Shown: positions 8,103-17,414, counted from the first letter of the stretch. The stretch is DNA of 64,000 nucleotides from a bacterium (GCA_012839925.1 DUMJ01000053.1:1-64000), one strand, 5' to 3'. Notes: a model not told the origin generated them from the letters alone. Program-made: numbers and translations.

Positions 8103-9106
8103 CAGATTCTGGGGAGAAGCTCTCCCGAGGGCATATCGAGGATTCTCTTTGCCCCCAATTTGGTTATTAAAGCTACAATCCCAGGATGACTCCCGGTAAC
8201 TTTTCCTATAACTTTTGCATCCTTTCCATATTGGGAACTGTGCATTATATCCAGAAGTAAACTTACTCTCTCTTCAGGAGCTATAGCGATCAGTTTTCCT
8301 TCATTTGCTATATAAAGAGGGTCAAGTCCCAGTAAATCACAGGCATTTTTAACTGCTCCTTTTACAGGGATCTCTGACTCGTATATCTCTATTCCAGCAT
8401 TAGAAGCCTGGGCTATTTCATTTAGAGTCTCTGCCAAACCACCCCTTGTAGGGTCTCTGAGTACATGTATATCGGAAACCGTATCTATCATACTCGCTAC
8501 CAATCTATTAAGAGGAGAGGTGTCGCTCTCTAAACTGGCTGAAAAGCCAAGTGCTCCCCTCTCGCTCAGGATAGCAATCCCATGGTCTCCTATGGTACCA
8601 CTTACAATTATCAAATCTCCAGGTCTAGCATTATCTCCCCTTATATCTATACCCTCAGGTATCACTCCTACACCGGAGGTATTTATAAATAATTTATCCG
8701 CCTTACCTTTTTCTACCACCTTAGTATCTCCAGTTACTACCTTTACTCCAGCCTCTTCTGCTGCATCTTTTATCGATATGACCACCCTCTCCAATTCCTC
8801 TAACAACAACCCCTCTTCTATTATCACACCAAGACTTATATAGAGTGGCTCTGCTCCCATCATAGCTATATCATTTACAGTTCCATTTACCGCCAATCTT
8901 CCTATATCTCCTCCTGAGAAAAATATTGGATTCACAACATAACTATCAGTAGTAAAGGCTATTCTACCATTCAGCTCAAATGTCGCAGAATCATTCATCT
9001 GTGAGAGAATACTATTATCAAGATGTCTGATAAATATATCTTTTATCAGTTTATGAGTAAGCCTTCCTCCACTTCCATAGGAAAGGGTTATCTTCTCTTC
9101 ATTCAT
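8099..9106 (-). CDS. hypE: hydrogenase maturation protein HypE
   Basis: A 335-residue protein of the PurM/AIR-synthase fold that, with HypF, makes the cyanide ligands of [NiFe]-hydrogenase. The family C-terminus PRIC-stop is intact, and the last residue, Cys335, is the one that carries the thiocarboxamide/thiocyanate. ATP-binding motifs are present (LSYGSGGR, NDSATFELNGRIAFTTDSYVV, VTGDTKVV, RDPTRGGLAETLNEIA). It overlaps hypD by 4 bases (ATGA). HypF, HypC and the hydrogenase itself are not in the window, but the pair implies a [NiFe]-hydrogenase in this organism. Confidence 0.97.
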   Translation of the reverse strand: MNEEKITLSYGSGGRLTHKLIKDIFIRHLDNSILSQMNDSATFELNGRIAFTTDSYVVNPIFFSGGDIGRLAVNGTVNDIAMMGAEPLYISLGVIIEEGLLLEELERVVISIKDAAEEAGVKVVTGDTKVVEKGKADKLFINTSGVGVIPEGIDIRGDNARPGDLIIVSGTIGDHGIAILSERGALGFSASLESDTSPLNRLVASMIDTVSDIHVLRDPTRGGLAETLNEIAQASNAGIEIYESEIPVKGAVKNACDLLGLDPLYIANEGKLIAIAPEERVSLLLDIMHSSQYGKDAKVIGKVTGSHPGIVALITKLGAKRILDMPSGELLPRIC

Positions 9107-10188
9107 CTTCTTGCTCCATATAGATAATAGGCACTACAGGTCCCCTCTGAAGATACCATACAGGGTCCAACAGGATTACCTGGATTACAGATCTTATCAA
9201 AGAGAAGACATTCAACCGGTGATATCACTCCTCTTATAACCTCTCCACATCGACATATCTTATTTTCAACGCACTCTTTGACCTCTACAGGAAATTGTAC
9301 GCTGGCATCAAATCTCCTGTATTTTTCTCTAATTTTCAATCCACTATATGGAAGCATTCCCAGCCCTCTCCAGTATGAATCTGTAACATCAAATACCTCA
9401 TTCATTATATCCAGGGCGTATCGATTACCCGACGGTTTTACCGCCCTCAGATACGTATTTATAACTTTTGGCTCCCCTTTTTCAATCATCTCCACCAGCA
9501 TTTTTATCCCGAGAAGTATATCTATGATATCAAAACCTGCTATTGATACAGGTATAGCGTAATCTCTTGCCAGAAAGTTCCAGGCTTCTGAACCTATAAC
9601 AGTGCTGACATGCCCGGGACCAAGTATCCCATCCAGTTTTACCTCTCCCAAATCGAGGATTGCCTTCATCGCCGGAGGTGTAAGTTTATGCATAGAATAT
9701 ACGAAAAAATTATCAAGACCTCTCTTTTCAGCCTCAATAATAGACCCAGCAACGGTGGGAGCGGTAGTTTCAAATCCTACCCCCAAAAATATAACGTTCT
9801 TATCCTGATTATTCTCTGCAATCTCTAAGGCAGACATACTACTGTACACCACTCTTATATCTTTACCCTCTGCCCTTACATCCTGAAGGCTCTTTAAACT
9901 ACCAGGAACTCTTATCATATCACCAAATGTCGCTATTATGGTATCCGGCATTGATGATAAAGATATACAGTAATCTATATCTCTATTATCGGTTACACAT
10001 ACAGGACATCCAGGACCCGATAACATGGTAATATTTTCAGGGAGAATATCTCTGATACCAGACCTGAAAATAGAATGGGTATGAGTTCCACAGAATTCCA
10101 TTATAGTAATTTTTCTTCTGGAAATAGAAACTATCTCAGAAAGAATACTCCTGGCAAGCTGAACTTTATTATAATCAGGAATACTCAT
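9103..10188 (-). CDS. hypD: hydrogenase maturation protein HypD
   Basis: A 361-residue Fe-S scaffold that, with HypC, assembles the Fe(CN)2CO group of [NiFe]-hydrogenases. Visible conserved motifs are EFCGTHTHSI and SGPGCPVCVT in the N-terminal half, GFETTAP, and the C-terminal cysteine cluster (CVENKICRCGEV...ECLLFDKICNPGNPVGPCMVSSEGTC) that binds the [4Fe-4S] cluster. It overlaps mtlD by 4 bases upstream and hypE by 4 downstream. The usual hypC partner is absent from this operon. Confidence 0.97.
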   Translation of the reverse strand: MSIPDYNKVQLARSILSEIVSISRRKITIMEFCGTHTHSIFRSGIRDILPENITMLSGPGCPVCVTDNRDIDYCISLSSMPDTIIATFGDMIRVPGSLKSLQDVRAEGKDIRVVYSSMSALEIAENNQDKNVIFLGVGFETTAPTVAGSIIEAEKRGLDNFFVYSMHKLTPPAMKAILDLGEVKLDGILGPGHVSTVIGSEAWNFLARDYAIPVSIAGFDIIDILLGIKMLVEMIEKGEPKVINTYLRAVKPSGNRYALDIMNEVFDVTDSYWRGLGMLPYSGLKIREKYRRFDASVQFPVEVKECVENKICRCGEVIRGVISPVECLLFDKICNPGNPVGPCMVSSEGTCSAYYLYGARR

Positions 10189-11318
10189 CTACCAAAAAGT
10201 CTTCTTAAAGAATCATACTGTTCTTTTATCTTAATACCTAGATTAGATTGAGGAGAGATCTTACATATCTCCTCTAAAACATTGTCTAATCCGTCCTTTT
10301 TAATCTTACTCTGTAATTCTGACGCCATCTTATCCTCTGGATAATCAAATAACAGTGCTCCTGCTATACCGATAGCAAGATTATCATAGTGCAATCCATT
10401 TTTATCACACTCTAAAGCTGGACCGACAAGTCTATCCTCCGGTCCAAGCTTTCTTATCGGGTCCCTTCCAACTCTATATACAGTATCACCTAGGTTTTCA
10501 TTGACAAATCTTTTTAAGAGTGTCTCCAGGTATCCATCAATATCCTTATTATCCAGACCCAACTTTAATAGCAACTCTTTAACCTCATTAAAAGCCTCAA
10601 TCAGTACCCCTCTTATCCATTCATCCCTTATAGCCTGTGAGACATTTATATAACCCTTCAGATATCCAAGATATCCCAATATCGCATGCCCCATATTTAA
10701 TGTATATATCTTCCTCTTCCAAAAGAGATCAAATCTATCTATAAACTCAAGTCCATCTATATTTAAAGGAGGACCAACAAAGGCAGATTTCTCTATCAGA
10801 AACTCATTGTAATCCTCTACACTTACAGTAAGTTCCCCTCTCTTACTGGGGGGTACAATTCTACCAATCTCCACATTGGGAAATCCGAGCCAGTCCGGCA
10901 GAGGAGAAAGATATCGAAAGATTTCTCCCTTTAATCTTTCTGTAGAACGATAAAAATTTTCACAGGCTATAACGTTAACAGGAGCAGGAACATGTCCTTT
11001 AATCCCTTCTGCTATAATTGGAGCAAGAGAGAGATATATATTAGGTCCCACCGCAGTAGAGATAATATCCGCCTGTGAAAGATACCCCGTAAGTATCTCT
11101 CTGTCCTTTTCTATGTGGTATATCTCAAAATTGTCCACCACCTCTTCCCTTATAGAGTTACCTATGAGTCTTACTATATAGTATCCACTCTTCCTCAGAG
11201 AAGAGATCAGCTCATCATCAACATCTGCAAAAACAACCTTATAACCCGCCCTGGAAAATATATGACCGATATGACCTCTACCGACGTTCCCTGCACCAAA
11301 CTGAACTATTATACCCAT
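10185..11318 (-). CDS. mtlD: mannitol-1-phosphate 5-dehydrogenase family protein
   Basis: A 377-residue polyol-specific long-chain dehydrogenase of MtlD length, which interconverts mannitol 1-phosphate and fructose 6-phosphate with NAD(H). The N-terminal nucleotide-binding motif is FGAGNVGRGHIG (residues 7-18). The family features VNVIACENFYRSTERLK and the catalytic region KRKIYTLNMGHAILGYLGYLKG are present. The gene starts directly at the rpoD stop and overlaps hypD, so it belongs to the rpoD-hyp run; no PTS genes are nearby. A related polyol or uronate reductase activity is possible, but the size and motifs fit MtlD best. Confidence 0.85.
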   Translation of the reverse strand: MGIIVQFGAGNVGRGHIGHIFSRAGYKVVFADVDDELISSLRKSGYYIVRLIGNSIREEVVDNFEIYHIEKDREILTGYLSQADIISTAVGPNIYLSLAPIIAEGIKGHVPAPVNVIACENFYRSTERLKGEIFRYLSPLPDWLGFPNVEIGRIVPPSKRGELTVSVEDYNEFLIEKSAFVGPPLNIDGLEFIDRFDLFWKRKIYTLNMGHAILGYLGYLKGYINVSQAIRDEWIRGVLIEAFNEVKELLLKLGLDNKDIDGYLETLLKRFVNENLGDTVYRVGRDPIRKLGPEDRLVGPALECDKNGLHYDNLAIGIAGALLFDYPEDKMASELQSKIKKDGLDNVLEEICKISPQSNLGIKIKEQYDSLRRLFGR

Positions 11319-12428
11319 CTAGCCTTCCAGATATTCTCTAAGTTTTTTCGCCCTGCTGGGATGCTTTAACTTTCTAATAGCCTTAGCCTCTATCTGCCTG
11401 ATCCTCTCTCTTGTCACATTAAACTTTTTCCCTACCTCTTCTAATGTATGAGGTCTCTCTCCTCCAAGACCAAATCTGAGAACCAAGATATCCCTCTCCC
11501 TGGGTGATAATCCCTCTAACAAGTCCTGGATTTCCTCCGAGAGTAGATGCTGAGATGCGGTGTCTGCAGGAGCTATGGCAGATGTATCCTCTATAAGGTC
11601 TCCCAATCTGCTATCCTCTTCTTCCCCTATAGGAGTCTCTAAGGAAATTGGTTCCTGAGCTGTTTTTATAATTTCCTCAATCTTCTCAGGAGGGACTTCC
11701 ATCCTCTCTGCTATCTCTTCAATAGTGGGTTCTCTCCCAAGCTCCTGTAAGAGTTGGCGAGAATTCTTAACCAATTTATTTATAGTTTCTATCATATGAA
11801 CGGGGATACGAATTGTCCTGGCCTGATCTGCAATAGCCCTGGTTATAGCCTGTCTTATCCACCATGTAGCATAAGTGCTAAATTTATAACCCTTTCTGTA
11901 ATCAAACTTCTCTACCGCCCTCATCAAACCCAGGTTACCTTCCTGAATAAGGTCCAGAAAAGAAAGTCCTCTACCTATATACTTCTTGGCTATACTGACA
12001 ACTAATCTGAGATTTGCGTTTATAAGTCTATCCTTAGCAGCTTGATCATTCTCCTCTTTCACCCTCCTGGATAACTCCACCTCTTCTTCTGGTGTAAGGA
12101 GGGGTATCTTACCAATCTCTCTTAAATAAAGCCTTACCGTATCATCTAAGGGGATTGATTCTTCAACCTCTATCTCTTCCTCAGGTTTCTCCGGTTCAGC
12201 AGGCAGATTTTTCATCTCTTCCTCATCTTCAACCTCTATGCCAAGATTTAATAAGAGCTTATAGAGATAATCCAGATGGTCTATATCTATCTCCTCTCCT
12301 GGCATAGCTTTCAAGATATCTTCATGGGTTACAAAACCCTGAGACCTTCCCTTATCAACAAGAGTTTCTACATTTGAATTAAAATCTTCCTCCGGAAATT
12401 TTCCTTCTTTTTTAATATCTTCATCCAT
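11319..12428 (-). CDS. rpoD: RNA polymerase primary sigma factor RpoD (SigA)
   Basis: A 369-residue housekeeping sigma factor. In order it has region 1.1 (residues 10-75), an acidic linker, region 1.2 ([23 protein letters not shown]), region 2 with the core- and -10-binding stretch ([37 protein letters not shown]), region 3, and region 4 ending with the -35 helix-turn-helix ([32 protein letters not shown]). The length is close to B. subtilis SigA (371). It overlaps dnaG by 8 bases, the classic dnaG-rpoD pair, and mtlD follows with no gap. Promoters in the window with TTGACA/TATAAT boxes match this sigma. Confidence 0.98.
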   Translation of the reverse strand: MDEDIKKEGKFPEEDFNSNVETLVDKGRSQGFVTHEDILKAMPGEEIDIDHLDYLYKLLLNLGIEVEDEEEMKNLPAEPEKPEEEIEVEESIPLDDTVRLYLREIGKIPLLTPEEEVELSRRVKEENDQAAKDRLINANLRLVVSIAKKYIGRGLSFLDLIQEGNLGLMRAVEKFDYRKGYKFSTYATWWIRQAITRAIADQARTIRIPVHMIETINKLVKNSRQLLQELGREPTIEEIAERMEVPPEKIEEIIKTAQEPISLETPIGEEEDSRLGDLIEDTSAIAPADTASQHLLSEEIQDLLEGLSPRERDILVLRFGLGGERPHTLEEVGKKFNVTRERIRQIEAKAIRKLKHPSRAKKLREYLEG

Positions 12429-14190
12429 CTACCAACATTCTCCTTTCCCCTATGCTAAAAATCTTCTTTTTCAAATCCTGGATTTCAATAACCAGCTCCT
12501 TAACCCTCTCTATATCACCCTCTCTCTCAGCTAATCTCAATTCTTCTGAAAGGTCATCCTTTCTCTTCTGTAATATTATAGCATTTAATCTATCTATAGT
12601 ATCGTTAAGAACATTTTCAGAAAATTCTATGTCTTCAGACATATTTATTTGAGCCACTATACTTGCCAGCTTATCATCCTTAATCTCAAAACTTTCTTCC
12701 TCAAAATTCCATTCCAAAAGGCTCTCGTATATATCCCTATATTCTTTATTAGTAAATACATCAGGTTGAAAGGTCTGCTTAATAATATTAAGGAATTTTA
12801 CATCATTAAGGGCAAACGCCAATAACTGTCTTTCCAGCCCCTCTCTCAGGGCATCTCTATCTCCCTTTTGCATCCAGCTCAAAGCAGAGACAGATGTAAC
12901 TTCAAACTCTTTCTTCCTTGATACATAGAATAAGTCAAACTCTCTGTAGAGTAATTCTGGGGGTATCTTCCCCAGATCTGCAATCTTATCCAGATAGGAC
13001 CTCTGAACAGATATATGGGACTCACTCCTTAAAAGAGGGAAAAATTCCTGAAAGAATTGAATTCTACCTTCAACAGAAGATATATCATATCTGGCAATAA
13101 GAAGGTCTAACATATAGTCCAGGAATGGCTTGGCTTTATTTATTACCTCCAAAAAAACTATTGGTCCCTGATTACGAACAAATTCATCCGGATCTTTAAA
13201 TACTGTCCATCTGGCTATTCGTACATTACAGCCGACTTCCCTTAAAACACTCGCCCCTCTAATTACCGCTATATCTCCGGCGGTATCGGCATCAAAGGCA
13301 ATTACAATATCTTTGGCTATCCTCTTCAGAATTAACCCCTGTTCTCTGGTAAAAGCAGTCCCCATAGAAGCTACCACATTCTTTATTCCTGCCTGGTAGA
13401 GAGATATACAATCCATATACCCTTCGACTATAATAGCCTGATCTTTTTTCATTATCTCTTCTCTTGTCTGATATAAACCATAAAGTATATGCCCCTTCTT
13501 AAATATGGATGTCTCCGGGGTATTTATATACTTCGGTAAAGAATCATCCAAAACCCTACCACCAAAACCCAGAGTATGTCCAGTTATGTCAATAATGGGA
13601 AAGATTATCCTGTCTCTAAATCTATCGTATATTCTACCTGTCTCTGCGTCTCTTATAATAAGTCCTAACATCTCCTGTGTCTCCAGGCTTACACCTTTCT
13701 TCTCCAGGAACTTCTGTAATGCATTCCAGCTGGATACAGCATATCCAAGGTTAAATGTCTCGATTGTATCCTTCTTTATCCCTCTTTTACCAAGATACTC
13801 TCTTGGAGTCTTACCATACTGTGTCTCCATAAGTATATAGTGGAAATATCTGGTGACCAGATCATTGGTCCTGTATAGTTCTCTAATTCCACCATTACTC
13901 TCATCCCCTGAATCATCTATCTCTATACCAACCCTCTTTCCAAGCTGGATAAGAGCCTCTCTATACGATAGATGCTCTATCTTCATCAAAAATTTTATCG
14001 CATCTCCGCCCTCTTTACATCCAAAACAATAAAAAAGCTGTTTTTCAGGGCTTACAGTAAAAGACGGATTACGGTCATCGTGGAAAGGGCATAATCCAAT
14101 ATAATTCCTCCCTGACTTTGTCAATTTAACATAGGAGGATATAAGATCAACTATATCTACCCTCTCTTTTACCCTTTGTGATATACTCAT
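12421..14190 (-). CDS. dnaG: DNA primase DnaG
   Basis: A 589-residue primase that makes RNA primers at replication forks. It has an N-terminal zinc-binding domain ([11 protein letters not shown]...LFYCFGC, CHC2 type, residues 36-62), the RNA polymerase/TOPRIM core ([29 protein letters not shown] near residue 255; DADTAG near 298) and a C-terminal helicase-binding domain. It lies upstream of rpoD with an 8-base overlap. rpsU, the usual third member of the macromolecular-synthesis operon, is missing. gcvT lies 12 bases upstream. Confidence 0.98.
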   Translation of the reverse strand: MSISQRVKERVDIVDLISSYVKLTKSGRNYIGLCPFHDDRNPSFTVSPEKQLFYCFGCKEGGDAIKFLMKIEHLSYREALIQLGKRVGIEIDDSGDESNGGIRELYRTNDLVTRYFHYILMETQYGKTPREYLGKRGIKKDTIETFNLGYAVSSWNALQKFLEKKGVSLETQEMLGLIIRDAETGRIYDRFRDRIIFPIIDITGHTLGFGGRVLDDSLPKYINTPETSIFKKGHILYGLYQTREEIMKKDQAIIVEGYMDCISLYQAGIKNVVASMGTAFTREQGLILKRIAKDIVIAFDADTAGDIAVIRGASVLREVGCNVRIARWTVFKDPDEFVRNQGPIVFLEVINKAKPFLDYMLDLLIARYDISSVEGRIQFFQEFFPLLRSESHISVQRSYLDKIADLGKIPPELLYREFDLFYVSRKKEFEVTSVSALSWMQKGDRDALREGLERQLLAFALNDVKFLNIIKQTFQPDVFTNKEYRDIYESLLEWNFEEESFEIKDDKLASIVAQINMSEDIEFSENVLNDTIDRLNAIILQKRKDDLSEELRLAEREGDIERVKELVIEIQDLKKKIFSIGERRMLVDG

Positions 14191-14202
14191 ATTTATATTA
14201 TA

Positions 14203-15249
14203 TCACGGAGTATATCCTGGTTTTGATATAATCCCAATTCTGGACCGATTTCTTATAACTATCTCTATGCTATTTCCAGCTGAAGCAAGGTTATATTCAA
14301 CATAACCCATACCTATGCCGGATCCAAAATGGGGAGAATAATTACCGGATGTAACCGTCCCAATCCTCCTCCCCTGATATCTGATCTCATCACCCTTTCT
14401 GGGTATGACTTTCTCCTGAATCCTGAACCAGACCAGTTTCTCCTTTAACCCATCAGAAATAATTTTTTTGAGTTTTTCTGAACCTGTAAATTTTCTACCA
14501 TCAAATCTCACAAATCTTTCTAACCCTGCAGTTATTGGGTCTCTATTTTCATCCAGCTCATTCCCATAAAGACAGTACCCTGCCTCCAGTCTCAACAGGT
14601 CTCTGGTCGCTAACCCGCAGGGAATCCCCCCAAGGTCTAAAGACCTGTTCCATAGGGACATTATCATCTGTGGAGGAGCAAAGATCTCAAAGCCATCCTC
14701 TCCAGTGTAACCTGTTCTGGATATAATTATACTGTTCAAATTAACAAGATTGAATCTTTTCAGACCAGACAGATCGACCCTCAGCAATTTCTCGACAATC
14801 TCTCTGGACCTAGGACCCTGAATAGCTATACAACTGAGTTCTCCTGTAACATCATTTATCTCTTCATCTGTACTATGTTCTTTTAACCAATCCAGTATCT
14901 TTCTATGATTACAGGCGTTAACTATGAGTAAAAAATGATTATCATCCAATCTTGAAAGTACTGTATCATCCAGGATTCCACCATCTTCTCTGCAGAGCAG
15001 GGTATAATGTGCCTTTCCTGGGAGAAGTCTTCTGGGGTCATTTGTAAATAGTCTATCAAAAAAATCTATAGATGGGGCAGTTATTAAAAATCTTGCCATA
15101 TGAGATATATCAAATACACCTGCATTAGATCTGGTAGCTTTTGCCTCTTCTATCACACCCGTATAGTAGAGGGGCATTGTCCATCCATAAAAGTCTACAA
15201 ATTTAGCATTTAAATTTTTATGAGATTCGTAAAGGGGAGTAATTAACAT
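14203..15249 (-). CDS. gcvT: aminomethyltransferase, glycine cleavage T protein
   Basis: A 348-residue folate-dependent enzyme of GcvT size. It moves the methylene group of H-protein-bound aminomethyl to tetrahydrofolate. The N-terminus TPLYESHKNLNAKFVDFYGWTMPLYY, the DISHMARF motif and the RTGYTGEDGFEIF motif with its conserved Asp-Gly-Phe-Glu are typical of true GcvT rather than YgfZ. No gcvH or gcvP is in the window. It starts at the base after the stop of the ComEC-like gene and is followed by dnaG after 12 bases, so it belongs to the same run. Folate link: thyX in the same operon also uses methylene-tetrahydrofolate. Confidence 0.93.
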   Translation of the reverse strand: MLITPLYESHKNLNAKFVDFYGWTMPLYYTGVIEEAKATRSNAGVFDISHMARFLITAPSIDFFDRLFTNDPRRLLPGKAHYTLLCREDGGILDDTVLSRLDDNHFLLIVNACNHRKILDWLKEHSTDEEINDVTGELSCIAIQGPRSREIVEKLLRVDLSGLKRFNLVNLNSIIISRTGYTGEDGFEIFAPPQMIMSLWNRSLDLGGIPCGLATRDLLRLEAGYCLYGNELDENRDPITAGLERFVRFDGRKFTGSEKLKKIISDGLKEKLVWFRIQEKVIPRKGDEIRYQGRRIGTVTSGNYSPHFGSGIGMGYVEYNLASAGNSIEIVIRNRSRIGIISKPGYTP

Positions 15250-16158
15250 TTATATCCCTCCTGATATAAACTCCTTTATCTGGAGAATAATAAACATGAC
15301 CCTCTCAATTATAGAACCCTGTTCCCTGATAATCTTGTAGAGGTCACCATTAGAAAGTATAGCAATAGCTCCATCCCTATCCGTCCTGTACACTTTTATA
15401 CCGTTTTTCTCCATGAGTTCCAATGTCTCTCTCTGTGGATGTCCATAAGGATTATCTTTACCAACAGAAATAATAGATACCTCAGGTCTTACTGCATCAA
15501 GGAGTCTCTGATCGGTTCCATTATTAGACCCATGATGAGAGACCTTCATTATCTTACTGCTTAATTTCTCTCCATTTACCTTCATAATAAAGGCTTGTTC
15601 TTCTAACTCAGCATCACCCAAGAAGAGCATACTGAAATCTTTATAAGACAACCTGCTTACGACAGACCCATTATTTATATTCTTTATACCATCAGGTACC
15701 GGAAAGATAAAGAGTTCTGCAGACTGGATATGAATGGTTTGACCACTTGGTCTTATGTATTTTAACTTTTTCTCTTCTACCTTATCCAGAAGCGTCCTAT
15801 AGATTTTTGAAGTATGAGGGATGCCTGGATCTAAATAGTATTCGGGTCTATATCTATCAATCACCTCTACCATTCCACCTATATGGTCACTGTGAGGATG
15901 TGTGGCTATAATAATAGATAAATCCTTCACTCCAAATAACCTCAATCTATCTGCAACAAGATTTTTATCAGGACCAGCATCGATGAGTATATTTTTATCA
16001 AAAGCCTTTATCAGGATACTATCTCCCTGCCCCACATCAAGAACAAATATTCTTACATCGGCATTAAATAATAATCCATTATTAAATCCTAACCCAGCTA
16101 TTATAAGGACAACTATACTGATGATGACTATGATATTTCTGATTCTCTTTACAGCCAT
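15250..16158 (-). CDS. ComEC/Rec2-like metallo-beta-lactamase-fold hydrolase
   Basis: A 302-residue MBL-fold protein with one N-terminal membrane segment (residues 7-26), so the catalytic domain is probably outside the membrane. It resembles the C-terminal hydrolase domain of ComEC: FVLDVGQGDSILIKA, the metal motif THPHSDHIGG (residues 86-95), a second metal Asp in LFLGDAE, and KVSHHGSNNGT. The ComEC competence (channel) domain is absent, so DNA uptake cannot be inferred. Stand-alone proteins like this often pair with a DUF3006 gene, as here, with a 10-base overlap. The substrate is unknown; a nuclease or phosphodiesterase activity is likely. Confidence 0.88.
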   Translation of the reverse strand: MAVKRIRNIIVIISIVVLIIAGLGFNNGLLFNADVRIFVLDVGQGDSILIKAFDKNILIDAGPDKNLVADRLRLFGVKDLSIIIATHPHSDHIGGMVEVIDRYRPEYYLDPGIPHTSKIYRTLLDKVEEKKLKYIRPSGQTIHIQSAELFIFPVPDGIKNINNGSVVSRLSYKDFSMLFLGDAELEEQAFIMKVNGEKLSSKIMKVSHHGSNNGTDQRLLDAVRPEVSIISVGKDNPYGHPQRETLELMEKNGIKVYRTDRDGAIAILSNGDLYKIIREQGSIIERVMFIILQIKEFISGGI

Positions 16159-16373
16159 ATATCCCCCTTCTCTTCTCTACCCTTCAGACTTTTAAGCTTA
16201 TCTTCTACCTCTTTTCTGAGTCTCTCTGTCTCTTCCCTATCTATTTTTATCTCAATAGAGATGACATCTCCTTCTCTAGCTTCTTCAGGAAGAATAGACC
16301 TTGGAAGATTAAGGGTTATATCATTAACCAGTATTGCAATATCCCCTTCAAACCTGTCTATAATAAATTTCAT
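16149..16373 (-). CDS. DUF3006 family protein
   Basis: A 74-residue protein starting MKFIIDRFEGDIAILVND, the DUF3006 hallmark, followed by a small beta barrel (LPRSILPEEAREGDVISIEIKID) and a charged helical tail. The start at 16373 makes an ATGA overlap with thyX; an earlier in-frame start would add 16 residues inside thyX that do not fit the family. It overlaps the MBL-fold gene by 10 bases. The recurrent pairing of DUF3006 with secreted ComEC-like hydrolases suggests a partner or regulator role, but its function is not established. Confidence 0.88.
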   Translation of the reverse strand: MKFIIDRFEGDIAILVNDITLNLPRSILPEEAREGDVISIEIKIDREETERLRKEVEDKLKSLKGREEKGDIWL

Positions 16374-17026
16374 TTTTTGAGAGGACAGGGACCTTCTTCT
16401 GGACAGGGTCCACTGAAGCAAGACGGACCAGCTTTTTCAAATATGATAGGAGCAACCTCCTTTACTTTTCTGAGCATAAGATTTGCCATTGTTCTTATCT
16501 CCCACTGAGCCCTGAGACAACATCTAAGATTAAAGAAGTGCAGAAGTTCTCTGGCATTCATAGTAACAATAATCTTGGTAGTTATACCCTGGGGTAATAT
16601 ATATCTGGCATCCTCCTCCGGGATTCCTAGCTGTATGAGTTTATTATATACAGACATAGCCATGTCATTAAGATTATAGACAAGTTCTGATGCAGAAGAA
16701 TTCTTCTTTATAGAAGGAGGTATAACAATCTCTCCATTAGACATCTTTACATATCTCTGGCTCTGCTGAGAATAGCTGGCTATCCTGTGCCTGACCAGCT
16801 GGTGAGATGTAACCCTTGAAATCCCCTCTATTCCAAATGTAAAATTGGCATGTTCGAATGGAGAAAGATGTCCTGAAGATTCAAGTTTCTTTAAAAGGTC
16901 TTTAATCTTATCATCGGTAAGCTTTTCCGCAAGCTCAGAGATACCAATCTTACTGTAACACAGCCTTGCAGAAATTGCCACTACTCTATCAGGCTCAGGG
17001 GTATATGATAAAAGTTCTACCTTCAT
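16370..17026 (-). CDS. thyX: flavin-dependent thymidylate synthase ThyX
   Basis: A 218-residue enzyme that makes dTMP from dUMP using methylene-tetrahydrofolate, FAD and NADPH. The ThyX signature RHRxxSxxxxSxRY is complete at residues 79-92 (RHRIASYSQQSQRY). The C-terminal half has ARELLHFFNLRCCLRAQWEIR, which holds the conserved substrate-binding Arg. The last 20 residues carry an unusual CFSGPCPEEGPC cysteine-rich tail. This points to the ThyX rather than the ThyA route, common in thermophiles and anaerobes. It is the first protein gene after two tRNA genes, 22 bases from tRNA-Val. Confidence 0.97.
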   Translation of the reverse strand: MKVELLSYTPEPDRVVAISARLCYSKIGISELAEKLTDDKIKDLLKKLESSGHLSPFEHANFTFGIEGISRVTSHQLVRHRIASYSQQSQRYVKMSNGEIVIPPSIKKNSSASELVYNLNDMAMSVYNKLIQLGIPEEDARYILPQGITTKIIVTMNARELLHFFNLRCCLRAQWEIRTMANLMLRKVKEVAPIIFEKAGPSCFSGPCPEEGPCPLKK

Positions 17027-17048
17027 ACAGGTATTATAGCATAAAAAA

Positions 17049-17123
17049 TGGTGGGCGGTAGTGGAGTTGAACCACTGGCCTCTTCGGTGTCAACGAAGCG
17101 TTCTTCCGCTGAACTAACCGCCC
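17049..17123 (-). tRNA. tRNA-Val (GAC anticodon)
   Basis: Cloverleaf read on the minus strand: acceptor GGGCGGT pairs with ACCGCCC, D stem GTTC/GAAC, anticodon loop TTGACAC with anticodon GAC, T arm AGTGG-TTCAACT-CCACT, discriminator A, and encoded CCA. It is 6 bases downstream of tRNA-Cys and 22 upstream of thyX. Confidence 0.96.
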
Positions 17124-17129
17124 ACTCTC

Positions 17130-17206
17130 TGGAGGGGACGCCCGGATTCGAACCGAGGAATAACGGATTTGCAATCCGCTGCCTTAATCCGCTTGGCTAC
17201 GTCCCC
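17130..17206 (-). tRNA. tRNA-Cys (GCA anticodon)
   Basis: Minus strand: acceptor GGGGACG pairs with CGTCCCC, anticodon loop TTGCAAA with anticodon GCA, T loop TTCGAAT, discriminator U73 as expected for tRNA-Cys, and encoded CCA. It is the first gene of the tRNA-Cys, tRNA-Val, thyX run. Confidence 0.95.
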
Positions 17207-17212
17207 ATACAT

Positions 17213-17241
17213 ATACTACCATAATGATTTTAAAAAAGCAA
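17213..17241 (-). promoter_or_regulatory. possible promoter for the tRNA-Cys/tRNA-Val/thyX operon
   Basis: Minus strand TTGCTT (17241-17236), 17-base spacer, TAGTAT (17218-17213). The predicted start is close to the mature 5' end of tRNA-Cys. The -10 match is weak. The -35 overlaps a T-run that follows a small CAACAG/CTGTTG hairpin (17264-17239), so this stretch may also act as a weak minus-strand terminator. Confidence 0.4.
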
Positions 17242-17261
17242 CAGCCACCATCATATTACTG

Positions 17262-17290
17262 TTGAAGACTTACAGTACAGATAGTATAAT
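17262..17290 (+). promoter_or_regulatory. sigma70-type promoter for the GH130 gene
   Basis: TTGAAG (17262-17267), 17-base spacer, TATAAT (17285-17290). The predicted transcript start is near 17297, giving a leader of about 118 bases. The -35 is inside an 11-base inverted-repeat arm (17264-17274) whose partner is at 17383-17393. Confidence 0.65.
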
Positions 17291-17296
17291 CTCAAT

Positions 17297-17405
17297 TAAT
17301 CCAAGGGTAGTCAAATACCGCCTGCTGGGTGGTGGCTATTCTAAAAAGGCGGGATAAAAATAGCCCAGTAGAAGGCTATGAATGTAAGTCTTCTCTCAAA
17401 GAGGA
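17297..17405 (+). promoter_or_regulatory. structured 5' leader of the GH130 gene, candidate RNA switch
   Basis: CCGCCT (17318-17323) can pair with AGGCGG (17347-17352). GGCTATT (17334-17340), inside that loop, can pair with AATAGCC (17359-17365), giving an H-type pseudoknot. The ATAGCC at 17360-17365 can instead pair with GGCTAT at 17374-17379 as a local hairpin shortly before the SD at 17398-17405. The two pairings exclude each other. It matches no riboswitch class that I recognise. The pairings are seen in the sequence; a switching role is inferred. Confidence 0.4.
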
Positions 17406-17414
17406 GTGTGTTTA

